Positions 16,853-24,477 of a stretch of 64,000 bases of DNA are shown one piece after another. The position numbers and the translations under genes were made by a program. Numbering within the stretch: the stretch's first letter is position 1; every line of letters starts with the position of its first letter. The DNA is from CAZADA01 sp964568975 (GTDB lineage: Bacteria > Pseudomonadota > Alphaproteobacteria > Caulobacterales > Maricaulaceae). The stretch lies in the NCBI GenBank assembly GCA_964568975.1, contig CAZMSO010000008.1, positions 1 through 64,000 on the forward strand, given 5' to 3'. The notes under the pieces are model-generated. The model searched no databases. It was not told the DNA's origin and saw only the letters and a list, made by a program, of their open reading frames with translations.

Positions 16853-19117
16853 TCAGCGGCGCGCCTCGCGAACCGCCAGGGCGTCCTGCGCCGCGCCGTC
16901 GCGTGCGTGCAACGGCAGCACGAGCCGCACCACCGCGCCGCGTTCGCCGTCCAGACGGTCTTGCAGCTCCAAGCGTCCGGCATGGTCCTCCATGACGCGC
17001 TTGACGATCGCCAACCCAAGTCCGGTGCCTTTTTCGCGGGTCGTGAAATAGGGCTCCATCACCCGCTCGAGCTCGGGCGTCGGCCAGCCCAAGCCATTGT
17101 CGCGCACCTCCACGGCCGCGTGGAGGTCATCGGCGTCTAAGCGCACCACCACATCGCCCTGATAGGCTTTGCCGCCGGGATTGTGGGCGGCGCGCGCGCT
17201 AACGGATTCCGCGGCGTTCTTCAGCACATTCGCAAGCGCCTGGCTGAACAGCCGTTCATCGCATGCGGCCACGATCTCACGCTCTTCAGCGAGAAACTCA
17301 AAGCGGATGCTCGGCGTCGCGACCCGCTGGGCGAACACGGCGTCGCGCACTAACGGCGCCAGCGCGACGGCCGCGACGCGGGGGGCGGGCATGCGCGCGA
17401 AGGCGGAGAACTCATCGACCATGCGGCCAATGTCGCCGACCTTTGAAAGGATTGTTTCCGTACAGCGATCAAACACATCGACGTCCTCGCCCACCCGCGC
17501 GCGGTATTTGCGCGCAAGGCGTTCGGCCGACAGCTGAATCGGCGTGAGCGGGTTTTTGATTTCATGAGCAATGCGCCGGGCCACGTCGCGCCAGGCGGCG
17601 TTGCGCTGGGCGGAGACAAGCCGCGTGGTGTCGTCGAAGGTGATCACGACAGAGCCCGAGCCGTCGCCGGCGATGCCCGCGCGGACGTTCAGGTGGCGCA
17701 CCCGGCCTTTGCGCTCGAGTTGAATCTGAGCCTCCAAAGGGTCGCGCATGCCCTTGGCGGCGCGGCTGAGCGCGGCGAATTCCGGTGCGGCCGCGGCGAT
17801 GTTGCGTCCGGTGAGCGCATGGGGGCCGTCGACGTCGAGGAGCGTCACTGCGGAGGCGTTGACCATCGCCACCCGGTCGCCCGCGTCGACGCTGATGACC
17901 CCCGCGCTGACGCCCGCCAGCACGGCCTCCGTCAACTCTTGGCGCGTTTCCGCCACTTCGCGGGCGGAGACGAGCTCATCGCGCTGGCGCGCCAGCTGGG
18001 CGGTCATGTCGTTGAAGGTGTGGGCGAGCGCCGACACCTCGTCACGCCGGTCATCCAACGGCACGCGTGCGGTGAGATCGCCGGCGCCCACGCGTTCGGC
18101 CGCCCGCACGAGCCGGCCGATCGGCGCGACAAGACGCGTCGCGCCCGCAAGGCCGAGGCTTGCGGCCCCGGCCACCACAAGCAACGTCATTTGCGCATAA
18201 ATCAGGCCGATGAAGACTTGCAGGCGGCCTTGATCGCCGGAGGCGTCGCGGAAATCCGCCAGCGCCTGATTCGCAGAGGCGAGCTTCGCGACCACCTCCT
18301 CCGGCAAGCGCTGGATCGCGTAAAGATACGCATTCTCATAGGATTCCAAACGCATCAGCGCGCGAATGCGCGGGTCCGTCACGCCGCCGAGCTTCACATC
18401 GAGCGCGCCCGTGTCGGCGTTGTCATAGTCTTTGGCCGACGGCACCAGATACCCGCCCGCAGCGGCGGTGAATTCCGCAAACGCCAACACCGCGCCCGTG
18501 CGGTCGATGACATAAGCCGCTTCAAAGCCGCGCACCCGGGTTTGGTCGCGCAGATACTCTTTGTAGGTGATCGGCTCCGTGCGCAGGGCGGCCGCGGCCT
18601 CGGGGTTGTTGAGGTCAAACGCCATCAAGCGCATGGGCTCGCCCATGTCGCGGGCGCGGTCCTCGACATAATCGCGCGCCACGTCCGCGACATTCTCCAG
18701 CACCCCGCCCATGCGCTCGGAAAACCATGTGTCGAAGAGCCGCAAGAACACGGCGCCGAAAAACGCCGCCACAATCACCGCGGGCAAAATCGCCGCCAGC
18801 GACAAAAAACCCGCAAAGCGCAAATGCAGGCGCAGCGTCGCTTCATCGCGGGCCCGCGCGCGCGCTAAGCGCGCCACGCGCACCGCCACCGTCACGCACA
18901 ACGCCAGAATGAGCGCGGAATTGATCCCGAGCACCCAGCTCCACGCGCGCCGGGCGTCATCCGACAAGGCGAGGCCGCTGAAAATCGACGCCGCCGCCAC
19001 CACCGTCGTCAGCGCCGCTAACGCGAACGCGCCGTAACTGAGCCCGCTTTGCCAGCCTCCCGGACGCGGGGCGCCCCAACGCGGAGGCGATGCGGTGTCG
19101 ACGCCCGACGAAGTCAC
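16853..19117 (-). CDS. ntrY: Nitrogen regulation sensor kinase NtrY
   Basis: Membrane histidine kinase, 754 residues. Transmembrane segments lie in the first 120 residues and again near residue 310, bracketing a periplasmic sensor region. HAMP (VAPIGRLVRAAERVGAGDLTARVP), PAS (VISVDAGDRVAMVNASAVTLL), HisKA with His518 in RRIAHEIKNPLTPIQLSAERL, and HATPase with NVLKNAAES, DNGLG and GTGLGLAIVKR follow. GTG 19117 is preferred over an ATG at 19156 because GGAGG lies 7 bases upstream and the extra residues (including CCCGG) look like noise. It lies 137 bp upstream of ntrX. Confidence 0.92.
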   Translation of the reverse strand: MTSSGVDTASPPRWGAPRPGGWQSGLSYGAFALAALTTVVAAASIFSGLALSDDARRAWSWVLGINSALILALCVTVAVRVARLARARARDEATLRLHLRFAGFLSLAAILPAVIVAAFFGAVFLRLFDTWFSERMGGVLENVADVARDYVEDRARDMGEPMRLMAFDLNNPEAAAALRTEPITYKEYLRDQTRVRGFEAAYVIDRTGAVLAFAEFTAAAGGYLVPSAKDYDNADTGALDVKLGGVTDPRIRALMRLESYENAYLYAIQRLPEEVVAKLASANQALADFRDASGDQGRLQVFIGLIYAQMTLLVVAGAASLGLAGATRLVAPIGRLVRAAERVGAGDLTARVPLDDRRDEVSALAHTFNDMTAQLARQRDELVSAREVAETRQELTEAVLAGVSAGVISVDAGDRVAMVNASAVTLLDVDGPHALTGRNIAAAAPEFAALSRAAKGMRDPLEAQIQLERKGRVRHLNVRAGIAGDGSGSVVITFDDTTRLVSAQRNAAWRDVARRIAHEIKNPLTPIQLSAERLARKYRARVGEDVDVFDRCTETILSKVGDIGRMVDEFSAFARMPAPRVAAVALAPLVRDAVFAQRVATPSIRFEFLAEEREIVAACDERLFSQALANVLKNAAESVSARAAHNPGGKAYQGDVVVRLDADDLHAAVEVRDNGLGWPTPELERVMEPYFTTREKGTGLGLAIVKRVMEDHAGRLELQDRLDGERGAVVRLVLPLHARDGAAQDALAVREARR

Positions 19118-19225
19118 AGCACGGCCTCCACAGCAGCAGGACCTGCTCAATGGCATGGCCTGTGACTGACGATCAACACCCTGTTGCAGAACCGTGACAG
19201 GCGGGGCCGCGGCGTCGTCCCCGCT

Positions 19226-20436
19226 TTAGGCGGCCTTGCGGGCGCCGAACGCGGCGGCCAAACCCGCAAAGACGACGCGCGGATCATCAGCTTGGCACAA
19301 GCGGCGGCTTTCCGCCTTCAGCGCGGCCGGCGCGGCGGCCAACGGCGCGGCGCGCAGATACCACGCCAAGTGCTTGCGATAGACCCGCAGCCCCACATGC
19401 ACGCCATAGAGACTGAGGGACTCCTCCAGCTGCTCGGCGGCGATGGCCGCGATGGTCGCGGCCGGCGGGTCCAAGTGGGCGTCGTGAGCTTCTGTCGCGC
19501 CGTGGGCCAATGCGCCCTGGGCCAATGCGCCCTGGGCCAACGCGCGTCCGATCTGGCCCACGCGCCACGGCCGGCCATACGNNNNNNNNNNNNNNNNNNN
19601 NNNNNNNNNNNNNNNNNNNNNNNNNNNNNNNNNNNNNNNNNNNNNNNNNNNNNNNNNNNNNNNNNNNNNNNNNNNNNNNNNGCGCCCTGGGCCAACGCGC
19701 GTCCGATCTGGCCCACGCGCCACGGCCGGCCATACGCGCCGCGCCCGATCATGACGGCGTCCGCGCCGCTGGCGGCCAGGGCGGCGCGCGCATCGCTTAA
19801 GCTCGTAATGTCGCCATTGACGATGACAGGAATGCGCACCGCCGCTTTGACGGCCCCCACGGCGGCCCAGTCCGCCACGCCGTCGTAAAACTGACAGCGC
19901 GTGCGGCCATGAACCGTGACCGCTTGCACGCCCGCCGCCTCCGCGCGCGCAGCGAGGTCCGGCGCGTTGAGGCTGTCATGGTCCCAGCCCAGCCGCATCT
20001 TAAGAGTCACTGGAACGTCCACCGCCTCGACCGTCGCTTCAATGAGTGTCAACGCATGGTCGAGATCGCGCATCAACGCCGAGCCCGAGAGCCCTTTCGT
20101 CACTTGTTTCGCGGGGCAGCCCATATTGATGTCGATGATGGCGGCGCCCGCGGCTGCGGCCATCCGCGCGCCTTCGCTCATCCAGCGGGCCTCGCGCCCG
20201 GCGAGCTGGATCACCACGGGCGCGACGTACGCACCGCCGGCGGTGCGGCGCATCACATCAGCGCGGCCTTTCACGAGCTCTTCGCTGGCCACCATTTCCG
20301 ACACCACAAGCCCCGCGCCCCAGCGGCGGGCGATGCGACGAAACGGCCGATCCGTCACGCCCGACATGGGCGCAAGGATCGCCGGCGTCGCCAGCGCGTG
20401 GTCGCCCACGCGCACAGGTGAACGCTGCGCGCTCAT
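19226..20436 (-). CDS. dusB: tRNA-dihydrouridine synthase DusB (interrupted by an N gap)
   Basis: FMN-dependent enzyme reducing uridine to dihydrouridine in tRNA. The TIM barrel begins LATPAILAPMSGVTDRPFR, with the catalytic Cys in DINMGCPAKQV, KMRLGWD, VHGRTRCQFY and VIVNGDI. The FMN site ends MIGRGAYGRPW, and a helical C-terminal domain follows. A 100-N gap with duplicated 55-bp flanks (19527-19736) interrupts it. Deleting 155 bp restores one frame of about 350 residues, so this is not a pseudogene. ALAQG pentapeptide repeats sit at the barrel-to-helical linker. The start overlaps the hydrolase stop as ATGA. In many relatives ntrBC lies between dusB and ntrY; here it does not. Confidence 0.9.
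19499..19543. repeat. 15-bp in-frame tandem repeat in dusB
   Basis: Three 15-bp units at 19499, 19514 and 19529 encode ALAHG, ALAQG and ALAQG on the minus strand. The last unit runs into the duplicated gap flank, so the copy number may be higher. Confidence 0.88.
19582..19681. other. Assembly gap of 100 N with duplicated 55-bp flanks, in dusB
   Basis: Positions 19527-19581 equal 19682-19736. Removing one copy and the N run joins the two halves of dusB in frame. Confidence 0.9.
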
Positions 20437-21281
20437 GCGTCCGCGGCCACCGCCGGCGCGGACTGCGCCGCCACAGCAAAGGTTTCGCGCAGCCAGGCGT
20501 CGATCACATCGACGGCGGCGTCGCCGGCCTTCTCCAGCATAATGGCGTGGCCGACATTCTTCAGAAGGTGCGCGCGCGCATTGTAGTAAAGCGCGGTGCC
20601 CACCACGTCCGTCGGCGGCACGAACACATCCTCGTCGCCGCCGACAATCAATGTCGGCGGCGCGGCCCAGGGGTGCGGCGCCCAAGGCCGTCCCGAGAGC
20701 CGGTGGCTGTGCATCAGCTCCGCCGCTGCGCGTGGGGAGACCGCGCCATACGTCTGCATCAACCGCCGGCGCAGGGCCGGCGCCGGCGGCGTGGCGAAGA
20801 GCGCGTCGATAATGTGGTGGGCGTCGGCGTCGCTCGGCGGGCCTGCGGCGGCGTTGAGCAGCGCTGTCCAGAGCTTCGGTCGCGTGGCGAGCATCGCCAG
20901 AGACGCCCGCGTCAGTCCAAAGGGCGGCGCGGACGCCAACAGCACCATGCCGGCGAGACGCGTGCGTCGCGCGCGGCGCTGGGCGGCTGCGCCGCCGAGG
21001 GAATGGCCGATCACCACGGTCGGCCGCGCGCCTTGGTTCAGCGCCCAGCCCACATCGTCGGCGTAATCGGACAAAGACGCCGAGACGCCGTCCGGCGATG
21101 GCGGGCTCGCGCCATAGCCGCGCAAGCTCACCGCGCGCACGCCATACCCGCGCGCGGCGAACATATCGAGCCACCGCTCCCACACCCACGCGCCTGTCCA
21201 CGCGCCGTGGACAAACAAAAGATCCACCGGCCGCCGCGGCGGATGCGGCGGGCGATGCAACAATTCATACCGATGCGTCAT
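20433..21281 (-). CDS. Alpha/beta hydrolase
   Basis: Alpha/beta-hydrolase-fold protein of 282 residues. The oxyanion region is LLFVHGAWTGAWVWERW, the nucleophile elbow is GHSLGG (Ser at about residue 93), the acid is in IVGGDEDVFVPP and the catalytic His is in LKNVGHAIMLEK. No signal peptide is seen, so it is probably cytoplasmic. The substrate cannot be told; lipase, esterase or lactonase activity is possible. It is translationally coupled to dusB (ATGA overlap) and divergent from ispDF. It occupies the place usually taken by other genes in the dusB-ntr locus. Confidence 0.85.
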   Translation of the reverse strand: MTHRYELLHRPPHPPRRPVDLLFVHGAWTGAWVWERWLDMFAARGYGVRAVSLRGYGASPPSPDGVSASLSDYADDVGWALNQGARPTVVIGHSLGGAAAQRRARRTRLAGMVLLASAPPFGLTRASLAMLATRPKLWTALLNAAAGPPSDADAHHIIDALFATPPAPALRRRLMQTYGAVSPRAAAELMHSHRLSGRPWAPHPWAAPPTLIVGGDEDVFVPPTDVVGTALYYNARAHLLKNVGHAIMLEKAGDAAVDVIDAWLRETFAVAAQSAPAVAADA

Positions 21282-21340
21282 ACGCGCAAACCCCCTGCAC
21301 CGCCTGGACGTGACCTCGCAACGTGTCCTAAGTCAATTGT

Positions 21341-22600
21341 ATGACCACCCTCACCACGATCTCTGAACCCGGTCGCCCCCGCGTCGCGGCGCTGATCGTG
21401 GCCGCAGGCCGCGGCTCGCGCGCCGGTCCCGGCGCGCCGAAACAATATCGGCCCTTGGCGGGACGGGCGGTGCTGGCGTGGACGTTGGAGGCCTTTCTCC
21501 ACAACCCGCGAATCCATGCGGTGCGGGTGGTGATTCATCCCGATTTCGAAGACGCTTACGCAGCCGCGCTTGGGCCGTTGAGCGGCCACCCCAAGCTGTT
21601 GTCGCCGTGTCCGGGCGGCGGCGAGCGGCAGGATTCCGTGCGTCTTGGCCTCGACAGCCTCACTGAGGCGGCGCCGGATCAGGTGCTGATCCACGACGCC
21701 GCGCGGCCCTTCATCACCGATGATGTCATCACCCGCGTCATTGAGGCCCTCACCGCCCACTCCGCGGCTTTGGCGGCCTTGCCCATCGCCGACACGCTGA
21801 AGCGCGCCACGGGTCCCGCCGACGATCCGCGGGTGGAGGCGACCTTGCCGCGCGAGCAGATGTGGCGCGCTCAAACGCCCCAGGGCTTTGACTACGCCAT
21901 GATTGTGGAAGCCCATCGCGCGGCCGTCGGGCGCACCCTCACCGACGACGCCGCCGTCGCGGAGGCGTTCGGCGTGGCGCCGGCCTTGGTGCTTGGCGCG
22001 CCGGACAATATGAAAATCACCCAGGCGGAGGATTTTGGCTTGGCGGAGACGCTTATCCGCCAGCGCCATGATGGGGAGACGCCCATGACGGCGGAGTACC
22101 GGACGGGTCAGGGCTTTGACGTGCACGCGTTTGAGGCCGGCGATCATGTGATGGTGGGCGGCGTGCGCATCCCCCACGACGCGGGCCTTGCGGGTCATTC
22201 CGACGCGGATGTGGGCCTGCACGCAATCACTGACGCGGTGCTGGGCGCGATCGGCGCAGGCGACATCGGTCAGCACTTTCCCCCCAGCGATCCGCGCTGG
22301 GCGGGCGCGGACTCCGCGGCTTTTCTCGCCCACGCCGGCGCTCTCGCGACCGAACGCGGCGCCCGCGTCGTGCATGTGGATCTCACGGTGATTGGCGAGC
22401 GTCCGAAGATCGGGCCCCATCGCGAGACTATCCGCGCGCGGATCGCGGCGATTCTCGGGCTTCATGTCGATCGCGTCTCGGTGAAGGCGACGACCACGGA
22501 AAAGCTTGGCTTCACGGGTCGGCGCGAGGGTTTGGCCGCGATGGCGACCGCGACCGTCCGGTTCCCCGCGTCCAGCGACGTCACAATCGCGGCGCAGTGA
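21341..22600 (+). CDS. ispDF: Bifunctional IspD/IspF
   Basis: Fusion of two MEP-pathway enzymes, 419 residues. Residues 1-245 are IspD (CTP + MEP to CDP-ME): ALIVAAGRGSRAG, PKQYRPLAGRAVL and IHDAARPF. From about residue 248 IspF (CDP-MEP to cyclic MEcPP) has GQGFDVHAF, AGHSDADVGLHAITDA with metal His/Asp ligands, GDIGQHFPPSDPRW and VKATTTEKLGFTGR. IspDF fusions are known in alpha- and epsilonproteobacteria. No Shine-Dalgarno is clear before the ATG at 21341. The stop overlaps a GTG as GTGA. Dxr, the preceding pathway enzyme, is at 49827-51092. Confidence 0.96.
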   Translation: MTTLTTISEPGRPRVAALIVAAGRGSRAGPGAPKQYRPLAGRAVLAWTLEAFLHNPRIHAVRVVIHPDFEDAYAAALGPLSGHPKLLSPCPGGGERQDSVRLGLDSLTEAAPDQVLIHDAARPFITDDVITRVIEALTAHSAALAALPIADTLKRATGPADDPRVEATLPREQMWRAQTPQGFDYAMIVEAHRAAVGRTLTDDAAVAEAFGVAPALVLGAPDNMKITQAEDFGLAETLIRQRHDGETPMTAEYRTGQGFDVHAFEAGDHVMVGGVRIPHDAGLAGHSDADVGLHAITDAVLGAIGAGDIGQHFPPSDPRWAGADSAAFLAHAGALATERGARVVHVDLTVIGERPKIGPHRETIRARIAAILGLHVDRVSVKATTTEKLGFTGRREGLAAMATATVRFPASSDVTIAAQ

Positions 22601-22623
22601 CCCCCAGGCGCGATGAGGTGAGC

Positions 22624-23118
22624 GTGTTTCCCGACGACATCGCCCGCGCCGCCGAGGCGCTGATCCAAACCGCCAACGCCCGCGGCGCGCGGATTGTCAC
22701 GGCGGAAAGCTGCACCGGCGGGCTCCTCGCCGGCGCGCTCACAGAGGTCGCGGGCTCCTCGACCGTGTTCGAGCGCGGTTGGGTGACGTACTCCAACACC
22801 GCGAAAACCCAGGACTTGTCGGTGCCGGCGGGCGCGCTCAACGCGTATGGCGCGGTCAGCGAAGATGTGGCCGCGGCGATGGCGGAAGGCGCGCGCGCCT
22901 TGGCGGATGTGGAGCTTGCGATCGCCATCACGGGCGTCGCGGGCCCAGGCGGGGGATCCGCGCAAAAGCCTGTGGGCATGGTGTGCTTCGGCGTCGCCGT
23001 GGTCTCCCACGCCACCGTGACGGAGACCAAACGCTTTGGCGATATTGGCCGCGCCAGCGTGCGCCTTGAAAGCGTGCGCCATGGGCTCGCCCTGTTGACG
23101 CGCGAATTGGTGGGCTGA
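22624..23118 (+). CDS. CinA C-terminal domain protein (PncC-type nicotinamide-nucleotide amidase)
   Basis: Stand-alone CinA C-terminal domain, 164 residues, which in PncC deamidates NMN to nicotinate mononucleotide. Motifs: RIVTAESCTGGLLAGALTEVAGSS, GWVTYSN, YGAVSEDVAAAMAEGA and AITGVAGPGGGSAQKPVGMVCFG. The N-terminal MoCF domain of full CinA is absent. A GTG at 22597 overlapping the ispDF stop would add nine residues. GTG 22624 is preferred since GAGGTGA precedes it and VFPDDI matches the family start; this is uncertain. It is likely co-transcribed with ispDF. Confidence 0.85.
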   Translation: MFPDDIARAAEALIQTANARGARIVTAESCTGGLLAGALTEVAGSSTVFERGWVTYSNTAKTQDLSVPAGALNAYGAVSEDVAAAMAEGARALADVELAIAITGVAGPGGGSAQKPVGMVCFGVAVVSHATVTETKRFGDIGRASVRLESVRHGLALLTRELVG

Positions 23119-23147
23119 GCCCGGCGCAGCGCCGGTGGCGGAGCGCG

Positions 23148-23645
23148 TTAACGTTTCGAGAATTGGAAGCTGCGGCGCGCTTTGCGACGGCCGTATTTCT
23201 TGCGCTCGACGACGCGGCTGTCGCGGGTCAAGAAGCCGTGGGACTTTAAGGCCTTGCGCAATTCCGGCTCAAACAGCGTGAGCGCTTTAGAGATGCCGTG
23301 ACGCACTGCGCCGGCTTGGCCGGAGAGCCCGCCGCCGCGCACCGTGGCGATCACGTCGAACTGGTCCTTGCGATCAGAAACCTCAAACGGTTGCTGCAAC
23401 ATCATCCGCAGCACCGGGCGCGCAAAATAAATCTCTTGGTCGCGTCCGTTGACGGTGATTTTGCCGTGGCCGCGCTTAATCCACACACGAGCCACCGCAT
23501 CTTTGCGCTTGCCCGTCGCATAGGACCGGCCGAGGCCGTCGATTTGCGGCTCGGGCAATTCTTCAGGCGCAAGCGCCGTGATGTCGCCGCCAGCCGCGCC
23601 GGTAAGGGCGTCTTTTAAAGTGTCGAGAGTGGTGTCCTCGGCCAT
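23148..23645 (-). CDS. rpsI: 30S ribosomal protein S9
   Basis: Small-subunit protein S9, 165 residues. The conserved core is YATGKRKDAVARVWIKRGHGKITVNGR, VRGGGLSGQAGAVRHGISKAL and the C-terminal RKKYGRRKARRSFQFSKR whose tail reaches the P site. An N-terminal extension of about 40 acidic and Ala-rich residues precedes the core, as in other alphaproteobacterial S9. It follows rplM by 2 bases in the universal rplM-rpsI operon. Confidence 0.97.
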   Translation of the reverse strand: MAEDTTLDTLKDALTGAAGGDITALAPEELPEPQIDGLGRSYATGKRKDAVARVWIKRGHGKITVNGRDQEIYFARPVLRMMLQQPFEVSDRKDQFDVIATVRGGGLSGQAGAVRHGISKALTLFEPELRKALKSHGFLTRDSRVVERKKYGRRKARRSFQFSKR

Positions 23646-23647
23646 GA

Positions 23648-24205
23648 TCAGCCCTCGCGAAGGTTCATGCGGTGGAGCGCGCCGACATCAATCCGCTCTG
23701 GCTGTTGCGCGTCATGGGGATGTTCCGCGCCGGCGTAGACGCGCAAATGCTTCAATTGACGGCGCGCAAGCGGGCTTTCTTTCGGCAGCATGCGTTGGAC
23801 CGCTTTCATCAACACGCGCTCAGGAAACCGGCCATCCAGGATCTTATCGGCCGTGCGCGATTTGATCCCGCCGGGATAGCCTGTGTGCCAGTAATACGTC
23901 TTGCGTGTGCGTTTGCGGCCGGTGAACACGACCTTTTCGGCGTTGATCACCACGACGTGGTCGCCGCAATCGACATGGGGCGTGTAATCAGCACGGTGCT
24001 TGCCGCGCAAGCGGGTGGCGATGAACGCCGCCAGGCGGCCGACCACCAGTCCGTCCGCGTCAATGACGATCCATTTCTTGGCTTTGTCATCGCTGTCCAG
24101 ATCAGCCGGCTTCAGCACATAGCTGCGCCAGCGCTGCGCCGGGCCCGACGGCGCGGACGCCGCCTCATCATGATCGTCCGGCGCGGTCGCCGTGTCGCCG
24201 CTCAT
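23648..24205 (-). CDS. rplM: 50S ribosomal protein L13
   Basis: Large-subunit protein L13, 185 residues. The core begins KKWIVIDADGLVVGRLAAFIATRLRGKH and includes GDHVVVINAEKVVFTGRKRTRKTYYWHTGYPGG and MLPKESPLARRQLKHLRVYAGAEHPHDAQQPE. Typical L13 has 140-155 residues; here about 30 acidic, Ala-rich residues precede the core. The ATG at 24205 is preferred because GGGAA lies 7 bases upstream; ATG 24220 has no Shine-Dalgarno. A hairpin and a strong promoter lie in the leader. Confidence 0.95.
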   Translation of the reverse strand: MSGDTATAPDDHDEAASAPSGPAQRWRSYVLKPADLDSDDKAKKWIVIDADGLVVGRLAAFIATRLRGKHRADYTPHVDCGDHVVVINAEKVVFTGRKRTRKTYYWHTGYPGGIKSRTADKILDGRFPERVLMKAVQRMLPKESPLARRQLKHLRVYAGAEHPHDAQQPERIDVGALHRMNLREG

Positions 24206-24232
24206 CGCGTCTGTTCCCATGGATTGAAGCGC

Positions 24233-24261
24233 GCTTGCGCCGACCCCAGTCGGCGCGCCAG
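24233..24261 (-). promoter_or_regulatory. Stem-loop in the rplM leader
   Basis: An exact 8-bp stem (24237-24244 with 24249-24256, loop of 4) lies 17 bases before ATG 24220 on the minus strand. Flanking CTTGCGC/GCGCAAG copies offer a competing longer stem. L13 autoregulates its own mRNA in E. coli, so this is a candidate autogenous control site; that role is inference. Confidence 0.45.
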
Positions 24262-24285
24262 CGCAAGTGTGTCCTTGAGCGCGGG

Positions 24286-24314
24286 GTCGTAAGGCGGCTT
24301 TCACGCCATGTCAA
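24286..24314 (-). promoter_or_regulatory. Probable rplM-rpsI promoter
   Basis: A consensus TTGACA (24309-24314 on the minus strand) is spaced 17 bases from TACGAC (24286-24291). Transcription would start near 24279, leaving a leader of about 75 bases with a stem-loop. Confidence 0.6.
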
Positions 24315-24477
24315 GCGCGCCGTCTTCGGAAAGCCTTATCCAGCAACCGATTCGGAGACGGTATCGGAATGCCGTCCTCTCCCAGCGGTCCTGGCGTGAG
24401 GGCTTGCGTCACGGCCCATACGCCCCCAAGACTTGCGGTGAGAGCGCCACGGGACGCGCACAGATGTGGGGGCGCGC

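Noticed and set aside
19226..20436. dusB as a frameshifted pseudogene
   Set aside because: The frame break is caused by a 100-N spacer plus a 55-bp duplicate. Removing 155 bp gives one intact frame with all motifs.
20433..21281. Hydrolase gene as evidence of horizontal transfer
   Set aside because: Its base composition and codon use look like the neighbours, and it overlaps dusB in a tight 4-bp junction.
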